Shown here: positions 30,481 through 40,679 of the stretch, piece after piece
How positions within the stretch are numbered: position 1 is the first letter of the stretch
Layout of the letters: each line of letters starts with the position of its first letter
DNA from: Mycoplasmopsis gallopavonis
GTDB taxonomy: Bacteria > Bacillota_I > Bacilli_A > Mycoplasmatales > Metamycoplasmataceae
DNA length: 64,000 bases
Direction: 5' to 3'
NCBI RefSeq assembly: GCF_900660635.1
Contig: NZ_LR215031.1
Location: 124,001-188,000 of the forward strand
Made by a program: the position numbers and the translations under genes
Notes under the pieces: generated by a model
What the model was told of the DNA's origin: nothing
Database searches by the model: none
What the model saw: only the letters and a program-made list of their open reading frames with translations

Positions 30481-31748
30481 TAAACTAGGACAATAAAAAT
30501 TAACATTCCTTCGAATGTTAATTTTTTATATTTTTAAAGGAGAAAAAATGGGTAAACATTTTACAGAAGAACAAGAAAAAGAAATTTATAATACATTTTT
30601 TCAATTAGGCAAAAAGTATGCAATTGAACTTATGTATAAATATGGTGCAAAAGCAAAAGATAAATATGTGAAAGCAAGATTACGAGGAATATTAAAACAT
30701 TATAATTGTAATATGAATAAAAAACCAAGAAAGCCTGGAAGTGGTAGGTCAAGAAAAGTGAAAGAACAAGATATAAATTGAGACATTTTTACACGAGAAG
30801 ATTTAATTGAAATTGCAAAAAGATATAGAGAAATTACAAGAGATAAATTTAAAACAGAGAAAGTTCAAGAGGCATCAAATATTAATATGGCTTCGTATAA
30901 ACTTGCTATTTTGTTGTATCTTTGTAGACAAACAATATCCAAACATAAAAGAAATAATTTTGCTCCTAGAATTAAATCCAGAAAAATAAAGTACCAAGAC
31001 TTGATTATTGATTCATTTAAACAAAATAGATCTAAATATGGTAGACAAAAATTAAAATATTTTATCTTAAAGCACTATAAAATAGACATAAACGAAAGAA
31101 CTCTAGGAAGATATATGAATGCCTTAGGTTTATTTTGCAATATCAGAAAAAGAAAAAAATTAAAAGAAGTAAAGAACACATCTGTCATAAAAGAAAACAT
31201 TGTGAATAGAGATTATAACGATGTATATAACAGAAATATATATGCTACTGATGTAACATATCTCCCAGCGACAAAAGATGCGATAAACAATAATGTTTAT
31301 CTTTCAGTAGTGATTAAACATAAAACTAAAGAAATAATTAGTTTTTCTCTTTCCAAATTTAATGATTCAAAATTAATTTACAAAACATTTGAAAATGTTG
31401 ATTTTGAAAAAAGTTTTATACTACATTCAGATCATTGCTCAACTTATACATCTGATGATTTTTCTCGTTTTATTCAAAATAAAGGTGGAATAATTTCACT
31501 TTCAAAAGTAGGAAATAGTTTAGATAATAGAGTTGTGGAATATTGATTTTCAAATTTAAAAACTGAATTAATTAGAGATTTAAATATCAAAGCTATGACT
31601 TTGAGTGAACTAGAAAAAGTAATATCTAATTATGTTAATTGATACAACAAATTTAGAATTCAATCATGTCTGAATTGAAAAACCCCATACGAATATAGTA
31701 TGGGGCTATCCAATTTGATAAATTGTTAATTTTTTCTGTCCTAGTTTA
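30481..31748 (+). mobile_element. IS3-family element D, copy 1
   Basis: The element is 1,268 bp with terminal repeats TAAACTAGGACAATAAAAAT and TAAACTAGGACAGAAAAAAT (complement). It is flanked by direct repeats ATTA (30477-30480, 31749-31752). The insertion is in the loop of the trxA terminator. It carries one transposase gene. A second copy lies at 48875-50142. Confidence 0.93.
30548..31729 (+). CDS. IS3-family transposase of element D
   Basis: Encodes 393 residues in a single frame with TGA as Trp, starting MGKHFTEEQEKEIYN after AAAGGAGAAAA. An N-terminal helix-turn-helix part and basic GSGRSRK stretch precede the DDE core: YATDVTYLPA (first D), LHSDHCSTYT (second D) and GNSLDNRVVEYWF (E). 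The family is the IS150-like branch of IS3. It is nearly identical to the copy at 48894. A small hairpin (CATTCCTTCGAATG) upstream may limit read-through from flanking DNA. Confidence 0.92.
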
Positions 31749-31781
31749 ATTATGTGGATTTTTTGATGCGAATTTTGCACA

Positions 31782-31857
31782 TGGTGCCGACAACTGGACT
31801 TGAACCAGCGACCACCTCCTTACCATGGAGATACTCTACCTACTGAGCTATGACGGC
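31782..31857 (-). tRNA. tRNA-Thr (anticodon GGT)
   Basis: The 76 nt fold as a cloverleaf: acceptor GCCGTCA/TGTCGGC, D stem GCTC/GAGT, anticodon stem TCTCC/GGAGG with loop ATGGTAA (anticodon GGT), variable TGGTC, T stem GCTGG/CCAGT with loop TTCAAGT, discriminator A and an encoded CCA. The acceptor stem has one U-U mismatch (positions 5 and 68). It lies between the element D insertion and ffh. Confidence 0.93.
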
Positions 31858-31925
31858 ATGTATAGAAATTTTAACATATTTAACAAAATAATGGGATTAA
31901 AAAAATCAACAAGTAATTGTTGATT

Positions 31926-33278
31926 TTAAAACATACCCCCAAATCCACCTGCACCAGGGAATTTTCCGGCTTTAACATTTTTGACCATTTCAGTCATTCT
32001 TTTGGTCATCATATCAAATTCATTTAATAATTTATTATATTCTTGGGCACTTCGTCCACTTCCTTTTAAAATTCTTTCTTTTCGAGTAGTTTGTTTTAAA
32101 AGTTTTGGGTTTTGGCGTTCTCTTTTTGTCATTGAAGACATTAAAATTTGATAAACATGAAGTTTTTCTTCGGCTTCATCAATTTTACTTTCATCAATTT
32201 TACCAGCTAAGCCACCAGGTAACATTTTTAAGATTTTTGAAAATTTTCCTAAACTTTTCATTTGTTTGATTTGTTCAAGAAAATCATCAAGATTAAATTT
32301 ACCTGAAAGCATTCTTTCGATTAGTGTCTGAGCTTTATCTTGATCGATAACATCTTGAGCTTTTTCAACAAGTGACATAACATCACCCATTCCAAGAATC
32401 CGATCAGCCATCCGATCAGGATGGAATAAATCTAGATTACTTACCTTTTCACCGGTACCAATAAAATTAATTGGTAAGTTTAAAACTTGTCTTAAACTTA
32501 AAGCTGCTCCACCACGAGCATCAGAATCTAATTTAGTAATGATTGTTCCGGTTAAATTTAATTTTTGATTAAATGTTTCTGCAACATTAATAATATCTTG
32601 ACCACTTAAAGCATCAGCTACAAATAGAGTTTGATTAGGTTTTGCTACTTTTTTAGCAAGAATTAACTCTTCCATTAATTTTTCATCAATACTTAAACGA
32701 CCTGCGGTATCAATAATAATTAAATCATTGCCATTTTCTTTGGCTTGTTGAAATGCGTTTTCGATAATTTGATCAACAGAACTATTAATTCCCATTTCAA
32801 AATAATCAATTTGAATACTTTTAGCTAAAGTTACAAGTTGATCGATAGCGGCTGGACGATAAATGTCAGCTGCAACAACAAGTGGTTTTTCAACCATTTT
32901 CTTTTTTCTAAAATAATAAGCTAATTTTGCAGTTGCTGTTGTTTTCCCAGAACCTTGAAGACCAGTCATTAAAATCACATAAGGTTTTTTATCGATTTTA
33001 ATTTCTTTTGTAGTTCCACCTAAAATTGCAACTAATTCTTCATGAAAAATTTTAAGCATTTGTTGTGAAGGATTTAATTTTCCTACAATTTCTTGTTCAA
33101 GTGCTTTTTGTTTTACATTATTAATAAAAGTTTTAACTACTTTAAGATTAACATCGGCTTCTAAAAGCGACATTTTGACTTCTCTTGTAATTTCTAAAAT
33201 ATCAGCTTCATTTAAAACTGTTTTTTTAGCCATCTTAGCTAAACTTTTTTGAAATTTTCTTTCTAAAAATCCTAACAT
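31926..33278 (-). CDS. ffh: Signal recognition particle protein Ffh
   Basis: Encodes 450 residues. An N domain is followed by the G domain: G1 MTGLQGSGKTTATAKLA, then VVAADIYRPAAIDQL, IIDTAGR and TKLDSDARGGAAL. The C-terminal M domain is Met-rich (SGKFNLDDFLEQIKQMKSLG, MTKRERQNP) and ends GAGGFGGMF. It binds signal peptides and SRP RNA and targets nascent proteins to FtsY. The frame contains no TGA. The SRP RNA gene was not found in the window. Confidence 0.97.
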   Translation of the reverse strand: MLGFLERKFQKSLAKMAKKTVLNEADILEITREVKMSLLEADVNLKVVKTFINNVKQKALEQEIVGKLNPSQQMLKIFHEELVAILGGTTKEIKIDKKPYVILMTGLQGSGKTTATAKLAYYFRKKKMVEKPLVVAADIYRPAAIDQLVTLAKSIQIDYFEMGINSSVDQIIENAFQQAKENGNDLIIIDTAGRLSIDEKLMEELILAKKVAKPNQTLFVADALSGQDIINVAETFNQKLNLTGTIITKLDSDARGGAALSLRQVLNLPINFIGTGEKVSNLDLFHPDRMADRILGMGDVMSLVEKAQDVIDQDKAQTLIERMLSGKFNLDDFLEQIKQMKSLGKFSKILKMLPGGLAGKIDESKIDEAEEKLHVYQILMSSMTKRERQNPKLLKQTTRKERILKGSGRSAQEYNKLLNEFDMMTKRMTEMVKNVKAGKFPGAGGFGGMF

Positions 33279-33439
33279 GTTTATATTATACCTTAATCTT
33301 TAAATTAATTACTAGATCGATACTAAGGAATAAAAAAAGCTTTTTTTCTGACTTTTTTTGTTCTTTTTTAGTACTTTTAAAATATTTTTTTATTTAGCAA
33401 TTGAGTGGGAAAAGTGCAAATATTGGTATAATAATTTAT

Positions 33440-34375
33440 ATGATAGATTTAACAGTTAAATACAAGGAAAGAATTGACAAATATATTGCAAATAACACAG
33501 ATATTTCTCGAAATGATGTGAAGCAATTAATTTTAGAAAATGCAATTTCAGTAGATGGGATGGTTATTATTCAACCAAAGTTTCAAGTTCGTGAGGGTCA
33601 AAAGATTTTAATTGAACGAGTAATAGATAAAGAAATTCATATCGAAGCTCAAAAAATGGAATTAGATATTCTTTGAGAAGATGAATATCTTTGTGTAATC
33701 AATAAACCAAGTGGACTAATTGTTCACCCTGCACCAGGACATACAGAAAACACTCTGGTTAATGGACTTTTATACCACTTTAAAAATAACTTATCGAATG
33801 AAAATGGACTTTTACGTCCGGGAATTGTGCATAGAATTGATAAAGATACAAGTGGTCTTTTGATTATTGCTAAAACTAATGAAGCACATAAATTATTAGC
33901 AGATATGTTTGCAGATCATACAATTAATCGTTCTTATTTAGCTATTTGTGATGGTGTTATCCAAGATAAAAAAATGCGTTTAGAATTACCGATTGGTCGT
34001 AGCGTAAAAGATCGACAAAAAATGGCAGTTACAAACCAAAATTCTAAACACGCAATTACTAATGTGACTTTATTGAAAACATTTTATTTAGATAATTTAC
34101 CAAAAAGTTTAATTAAATGTGAATTAGAAACAGGTAGAACTCACCAAATTAGAGTGCATATGGCTTATATAAAAAATCCGATTTATGGAGATCCAGTTTA
34201 TAATAAATATATTGATGAGTTTGGTCAAAGATTGCATGCTTATCGTCTAACCTTTACTCATCCAATTACAAAGGAAAATTTAATATTTTATTCAAAACCT
34301 CCTCATGATTTTGATGTAGCAGGATTGAATTTTGAAGAATTTATTAAAGAGGAAGAAAAGGAGCAAAATGCTTAA
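33440..34375 (+). CDS. RluD-family rRNA pseudouridine synthase
   Basis: Encodes 311 residues. An N-terminal S4 domain (RIDKYIANNTDISRNDVKQL) precedes the catalytic domain with HRIDKDTSGLLIIAKT near residue 132 (catalytic Asp), then ETGRTHQIRVHM and NPIYGDPVY. RluC/RluD-class enzymes modify 23S rRNA uridines; the exact site cannot be read. The start MIDLTVKYK was chosen because TATAAT-like and initiation sequences sit just upstream, while a longer in-frame start at 33401 overlaps the promoter. It overlaps the next gene by 8 bases. Confidence 0.93.
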
Positions 34376-35270
34376 AAGAAGTGAATATTTAAAATTTAAA
34401 TCAATTTCTGAACTTTGAAGTCATGAAAAAGATACTTTTAGACCTTGAATTATTGGATTGATTATTGTTTTTGGAATTTTAATTGCTTTACCAATTGCAA
34501 AATTAATTATTCTTGGTATTAATCATTCATGATTTCTTAATAATTTACAAACCACAGTTAATGGTTCGCAAGCGATGACTTCTATTTCAGAAGTTCGCTC
34601 ACTTTATATTAATACAGCAATAGGTGCGTTCTTACCCTTATTATCACTAGTGGTGTTTTTAGGAAGCTTACGTGATTCATATCTTAAAAAAGATTTTAGC
34701 TTTATTTCTAATTGACCTTTACTAGTAATGGCTCTTTTGGCTATTTTTCAGTTTTATAGTTTAATTAGTATTTTTATTTTTGGAAGAAGCGATCTTTTAT
34801 TTTCTAAAGGTACACCTTTTTTACCACTTAATGTTATTACGATAGTTTCTTCATTTTTTACAATTGTTTCTTGATTCTTTGTTTCAAGAGAAGTTGCGGC
34901 AATTAGAAATGCTTTCATTGCAATTCACCGTAGACAACTTATGGAAAAAATGGAAAAATCATTCCAAGAAATGATGCAAAATCAAAGTTTCACTAATCCA
35001 TTTACTGGACAAAAATCTAATGAATTTTCATGAAGTTCAAGTTTTGAAGACCAAGAAACAAATAAAAAAGAAGCAGAAACTCAAACCAATTTTAATGTTA
35101 GTCCTGATGAAGAATACAAAACTCAACAAATTAAAAAGCTTTTAAATTTACCACAAGATCAACTTTATAAAATTGCTCAAAAATTAAATATCGTTGGTTA
35201 TGAGGATTTAACAAAAGAAGAACTTTCTCAAAAAATTTACTACTACACAGAAGGACAAAATAAGAAATAG
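34368..35270 (+). CDS. Membrane protein with C-terminal SAP/Rho-N-like helix pair
   Basis: Encodes 300 residues. Four helices lie at about residues 27-50, 80-100, 117-140 and 155-178. They are followed by a basic/amphipathic segment with Met/Gln (MEKMEKSFQEMMQNQ) and a disordered Ser/Asn/Glu stretch. The end, LNLPQDQLYKIAQKLNIVGY followed by EDLTKEELSQKI, has the helix-G-Y-helix pattern of SAP, HeH or Rho-N domains, which bind DNA or RNA. It could tether nucleic acid to the membrane; this is inference. It is coupled to the pseudouridine synthase gene and followed by a small hairpin. Confidence 0.6.
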
Positions 35271-35298
35271 TTCAGTTTGCCTGAACTTTTCTTTTTTA
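35270..35298 (+). terminator. Weak intrinsic terminator
   Basis: GTTCAG/CTGAAC (35270-35275, 35281-35286) with loop TTTGC, followed by TTTTCTTTTTT. Confidence 0.6.
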
Positions 35299-35302
35299 GA
35301 TT

Positions 35303-36019
35303 ATGAAAGAACAAATTAAATCAATTAGTTTTGATGACAAAATTTATTATTATAAAGTAACGGAAAGCACATCTAAAACTAGCAAGGCTCGAATTAATAA
35401 AGGTGAATTAGAAATTATTTTTTCAAAAAACCTTGATCAAAAGAAGCGAGAAGTGTTTATTAAAGAGTCAATCGAAGAATTAAAAGAAACTTGAATGAGG
35501 CACTATCATAAACCTTTAAAAAGTTACAAAAATACTTTTAGTTACTTTGGTAAAATTGTTGCTTTTCGACCTGCAAGCAAGTTTTGGCCCGTACTGGTTC
35601 TTTATGATGTTGAAACAAATGAAATACTTTTTAGTCATCCAGATCTTCTTTTAACTATTGATCAAAATGGAAATTATTTGAACGAGCAAAATCAAGTCAA
35701 AATTGCAAAATGATTAAAATCGGAATTATTTGTCTTTTTGGAACAAACTCAGCGAAAATTAGAAAAGAAACTTGGAATAGACTTTTACGATCTTTTTGTG
35801 CGTGATAAAGTTGGGACATGAGGGACGAATCACGTTTCTAAAAAAGCGATATATTATAATTTTCATTTACATATTTTTAATAAAGAAATTATTGAAGCAG
35901 TTGTTCTGCATGAACTAGCACACCATTTTTATCATGGACATGGAACCGATTTTTATGATTTTGTTGTTCAGCACTGTCCAAATTATAAAAAAATAGCAGA
36001 TGAATTAAATTTAGATTAA
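35303..36019 (+). CDS. YgjP-like metal-dependent peptidase (DUF45/WLM family)
   Basis: Encodes 238 residues. The C-terminal motif VVLHELAHHFYHGHGTDFYDFV is the YgjP/UTP-pyrophosphatase-like zinc site (HExxH with a third His). KKLGIDFYDLFVRDKVGTWG precedes it, the usual RxxKxxWG region with TGA as Trp. The family is annotated as M48-like or DUF45 metallopeptidases; the in vivo substrate is not known. One Trp codon is TGG (SKFWPV). The protein is cytoplasmic. A bidirectional terminator separates it from smc. Confidence 0.85.
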
Positions 36020-36020
36020 A

Positions 36021-36050
36021 AAACACGAAGTCAAATTCGTGTTTTTTTAA
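36021..36050. terminator. Bidirectional terminator between convergent genes
   Basis: AAACACGAA/TTCGTGTTT (36021-36029, 36036-36044), loop GTCAAA, with T7 on the plus strand and a T-rich run on the minus strand. Confidence 0.85.
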
Positions 36051-36057
36051 GTTATTA

Positions 36058-39006
36058 TTAAGCAATTTCATTAGTGGGGTCAACCATTTTTTTAGCATCT
36101 TCGAGTTTGACACTAAAGAAACTTGTCACTCCCCGTCTTTGCATTGTTGCACCAAATAGTGAATCAACTTTGGTCATTGTACCAACACGGTGAGTAATTA
36201 CAAGGAATTGAGTTTGATGTTTTAATTCTTGTAAATATTCTCCATAACGGACAACATTAGCTTCATCAAGTGCAGCTTCCACTTCGTCTAAAATACATAA
36301 TGGAAGCGGCCTTGCTCTTAAAATAGCAAAGAGTAGCGAGATTGCAATTAATGATTTTTCACCACCTGAGAATAATTTTAAGTTTTTAACACTCTTACCA
36401 GGAGGTTGTGCGTAAATGCTAATTCCTGTTTCAAGAATGTTGGTTGGATCAACAAATTTAACTTCTGCTGTTCCTCCACCAAACATTGAGCTAAATACCT
36501 TAGCCATTTCTTGATTAACATCGTTAACAATGTTAGTTAAGCGGGTAATGATAATTTTATCCATTTCAGCAATAGCACCTAAAATGGTATTACGAGCTTC
36601 TGTTAATTCTTCAAAGTTTGTTCTAAAGCTATCGTAACGCTCTTCAACTTGCTCTAATTCTTCAATTGATTCTAAATTAACTTGTCCAAGTTGTTTAATT
36701 TCAAATGTTAATTCATCAATTAACTCTTTTGCACTTTCTAATGACATATTAAGGCTAAAGTTTTCACGTGCATATTCAAGAGTTAATTCGTAGAAAGATG
36801 CTAAACGAGTTTTGTAGTTTTGTAAATTATTTTTTGCATTTTCATATTCTTGAATTTTTGATTTAAATGATGTATTTAAATCAAAAAGAAGTGAATTAAG
36901 TTCTGAATTTTTCTCTTCAATAACCTCTAAATCTTCTCTTAAATCATGTAAAACTTGATTTTTAGTTTTAAAGTCAAAATCTAAAATTCTTAGTTCATTT
37001 TCAAGTTCCTGAATTCTTTGAATAACAGGTGCAAGTTCAATTTTAGCATTCAATTTTTCTTCTTGGTCTTGATGCAAGGAAGCATTAGATTTTAATTGAT
37101 CTAATTGTGCTAATTCTTGTTTTAGATGAAATTCAGCAGCTGTAAATTCAGCTGAATATTGGCGTTCATAAGATTCTTCACTTTTTAATTTTGATTCTAG
37201 TGCAACAATTTTGACATTTGCATCTTTTTTTATTGCTTCAAGCCCAAGAATTTGATTTTCAATTTCTTCAATTTTTTTATCAAGACCAATTAAATCATCA
37301 CTTTCTTGTGCTGTTCCACCAACAATTACACCACCTACACGGATAACATCTCCTTCAAGAGTCACAACCATGTATTTATTTTCGAGAATTTCAGAAATTT
37401 TTTCGGCTGATTTAATATTGTCAACAATTACAACATTACCAAGTAAAAATTTCTTTAAAATATTAAATTCTGCCTGAGTATCAACTAGCTCAGAAGCAAC
37501 ATTAATAAATCCTGGTTGGTTTCTTAATACAAATAAATAATCATCACGTAAACTTTTTTCTTTAATTGTAGCTAATGGGATAAAAGTTGCTCTTCCGCCG
37601 TTATTTTTCTTTAAAAAGTTAACTGCATCAACTGCTGTTGAAGATTTATCAACAACAATATGTTGCATAGCATTATTTAAAATTGTTTCAATTGCAAGGT
37701 TGTACTTCGCTTCGACTTTAATTAAGTCGGCAACAACACCTTTGAAACCTTTAAAATTAGCTTTATTTTCTACAATTGTACGAGTTCCTTTAAATAGGTT
37801 AGTTCGTTTATTTTTCTTCTCTTTTAAAATGTCTAAATGAGTTCTTTGCGATGCAATTTTATTATTTGCGATGTTATATTTAGATTTATAGTCGTTAATT
37901 TCTTTTTGCTGATTTTTTAAGTTTTCTCGTGTAGCTGTTAATTTAATTGAAAGTTCGTTTTTAGTATCTTGATAGTAATTTTTACGATATTCAGTTTCCT
38001 GAATTTGTTGCATTAATGCTGCAAAAACTTCTTTACTATCAGCAAGTATTTCACCTTTAGCGATTAAGTCACGACGTTCGTTTTCACGTGCTTGGGTAAC
38101 TTTTAAGTCTGCAAGACGAGCATTAATTCCGTCTTTTTTAGCTTTGATTTTACTTACTTCTATATCAATATTTTTAATTTCTAACTTTTTGTTACGAATT
38201 TCTAATGCCAAATTATCAATTTGATTTTTATAAGAATTTTGAGTATCTTCAACTCCAGCTAATTCTTTATCTAATTCTTCATAAACTTTACTTAAACGCA
38301 CAATTTCATGGGCTAAAAAAGCAATTTCAACATTTTTTAATTGTTCACTGGCTGTTTTATATTTGATCGCTTTTTCAGCTTGTTTACGTAAAGGTTCAAG
38401 TTGTTTTTCAATTTCACGAATTACAGTTTCAATATTTTTCAAAGTAATTTCAGTACGATCTAATTTTTTAAGAGCTTCTTCTTTTCTGAATTTGTATTTT
38501 GAAACTCCAGCTGCTTCTTCAAAAATTAATCTACGAGCTTCGTCGCTTGATTGAGCAATTTCAGAAACTGTACCTTGGGAAATAATTGCAAGTGAACTTT
38601 TCCCGATTCCACTTTCCATTGCAATCGCTTTAATATCTTTGTGACGACAAGGTTCACCATTTAAAAAGTATTGATTAATACCTTTTCCACGTTGTAAACT
38701 TCTTGTAATAGTAATGATATCGCTTTGGATAGAAGAGATACGATCTGAGTTATCAAAAGTTAGTGTAACAGTGGCTTTATCCATTGCTGGCACTACCTTT
38801 GAACCTGCAAAAATTACATCTTCCATATTATCACCACGAAGTTCTTTGGAACTTTGTTCACCTAAAACTCAACGAATTGCATCATTGATATTACTTTTAC
38901 CAGAACCGTTAGGACCAACAATTCCAGCAACACCACCATCAAAGTGAAGAACAATTGGATCAGCAAATGATTTAAATCCATGAGCTTCAATTTTAATTAA
39001 TTTCAT
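36058..39006 (-). CDS. smc: Chromosome segregation protein SMC
   Basis: Encodes 982 residues, slightly short of the usual 1,150-1,200. The N-terminal ATPase half has [10 protein letters not shown] and [16 protein letters not shown] (Walker A; TGA as Trp). Two long coiled coils flank a hinge near residues 410-530 ([12 protein letters not shown]...[15 protein letters not shown]). The C-terminal half has the signature [12 protein letters not shown] and Walker [17 protein letters not shown]. With ScpA/B it organises and segregates the chromosome. It is the first gene after rnc in a minus-strand cluster (one base after its start comes the rnc stop). Confidence 0.96.
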
Positions 39007-39007
39007 A

Positions 39008-39712
39008 TTATTTTCCTTCGCTTAAATCAAACTCTTTGAGTTTGCTAAGTGCATCTTGAGCAGCAGCTAATTCTGCTTCTTTTTTGGTATTCCCATAACC
39101 TTTACCAAAAAACTTTTTATCATGTTGAGCTTTTGCGAAAAATCTTTTATCATCAAGTTGTTCAGTAATATATGTGATGTTTTCTTTACTAAAACTTTGA
39201 AAATATTCTTGCAACTCACTTTTAGCATCTTTATTATTATCCGAATGTATTTGATCAATTACTGGATAAATGTATTTGGCAATAAAATCACGTGCTTTGG
39301 TAATTCCTTGGTCGAAATAAATTGCTCCGACAATAGATTCAAAAACGTCAGCTTGGACTTTGTGGGAACCTTTAACATCAACAGACATTTGTCCAGGGCC
39401 AGTTTTTAAAATATCAATTAACCCAATTTCACGACTAATTTCGCTAAGAGTATCTGTGCAAACAGCTTTAGCTCTTAATCTAGTTTGAAATCCTTGTGCT
39501 AAATCAGGATATTTACGAAAAATATAAGCACTTGAAATAAATTGTAAAACAGCATCACCTAAAAATTCTAATTGCTCGTAATTTCCTACTTTTTTTGTTC
39601 CGCCCTTATTAAAAGATGAATGAGTTAAAGCTTGAATAAATGTTAAGGAGTTATTTGGTGTAATTTCATGAAGTTCTAAAAATTCATTTAAACTAGTTGC
39701 TTTGTTCATCAA
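39008..39712 (-). CDS. rnc: Ribonuclease III
   Basis: Encodes 234 residues. NYEQLEFLGDAVLQFISS is the RNase III signature with the catalytic acids, and ADVFESIVGAIYFDQG is the second conserved segment. The C-terminal double-stranded RNA-binding domain contains FFAKAQHDKKFFGKGYGNTKKEAELAAAQDAL. It processes rRNA and other structured RNA. The gene overlaps plsX by 20 bases and precedes smc by one base, the conserved plsX-rnc-smc order. Confidence 0.96.
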   Translation of the reverse strand: MMNKATSLNEFLELHEITPNNSLTFIQALTHSSFNKGGTKKVGNYEQLEFLGDAVLQFISSAYIFRKYPDLAQGFQTRLRAKAVCTDTLSEISREIGLIDILKTGPGQMSVDVKGSHKVQADVFESIVGAIYFDQGITKARDFIAKYIYPVIDQIHSDNNKDAKSELQEYFQSFSKENITYITEQLDDKRFFAKAQHDKKFFGKGYGNTKKEAELAAAQDALSKLKEFDLSEGK

Positions 39713-40679
39713 GAGAACCTTTAAGTTTGTTTAATAAATCTTTTTCTAATGCTTCTTTGATTACATTTAAAGCTGAGCTATAAGCTAATTTGTCGCTAGA
39801 ACCATGAGCTTTAATTGCGACGGTGTTGACACCAATTACCCAAGCACTCCCAACATTTCTATAATCCAGAACTTGTGAAGCCTCTTTGAATGCACCTTTT
39901 AGTAAAATTGCACCAATTTTACGAATGGTTTTACTAATAATTCTTTCTTTTAATAAGTCCTTAAAAGTAAAAATAGCACCTTCATAACTTTTTAAAACTA
40001 AGTTACCACCATAACCATCAATGATTGCAACATCAATATTTCCACGGAAAAGATCACGTGTTTCTTGAAAACCAATGTAGTTAATTTCGCTTTGATTTTT
40101 AAGTTGAGAATTAGCTTCAATTGCAAAGTCATGACCTTTGTAATCTTCGGTTCCAATATTCAATAATGCTACTTTTGGTTTTTGTTCGTTAAACATTACT
40201 TTATAAAATTGAGAACCTAATTTTGCTCATTCAACAAGATATTCAGGTTTAACAACTAAATTAGCACCAACATCCATAAAAAGAAATTTACGCCCATTTA
40301 TTGCAGAACAAACTGGCATAAATGCAGGACGAGAAACTCCGTTAAGCCGTCCTAATTTCATAGTTAAACCGCTAATATAAGAACCACTATCACCGCTTGA
40401 TAAAATAGCATCTACTTTGTTTTGTTTTGCTAGATCAATTGCATAATTCATTGAAGTGTTTTCTCTAAGGGTGCTTCTTAAATCTTTGGGATTGCTTGGT
40501 ACTGCTATGTTATTTACTAAAATCAAATTTGTTAATGGAGAAGTTGTATTTTCAAAATCTCCAATTAAAGTTAATTCAAATGAAGGATTATTTTTAGCAA
40601 ATTCGAAAGCAGCAGCATATCCTGCTGCTTGTCCGTTGTCATTTCCATTTAAATCGAATGCAATTTTGTGTTTAATCAT
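39693..40679 (-). CDS. plsX: Phosphate acyltransferase PlsX
   Basis: Encodes 328 residues when the TGA at 40224-40226 is read as Trp. MIKHKIAFDLNGNDNG is the family start (DxxGxD replaced by DLNGND), and SGDSGSYISG, NIGTEDYKGHD and IDGYGGNLVLKSYEG are PlsX motifs. It makes acyl-phosphate for phospholipid synthesis, joining FakAB-derived acyl groups to PlsY. The start overlaps the fakA stop (TAATG). The neighbouring fakA and Asp23-like genes support a fatty-acid uptake and lipid role. Confidence 0.92.
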
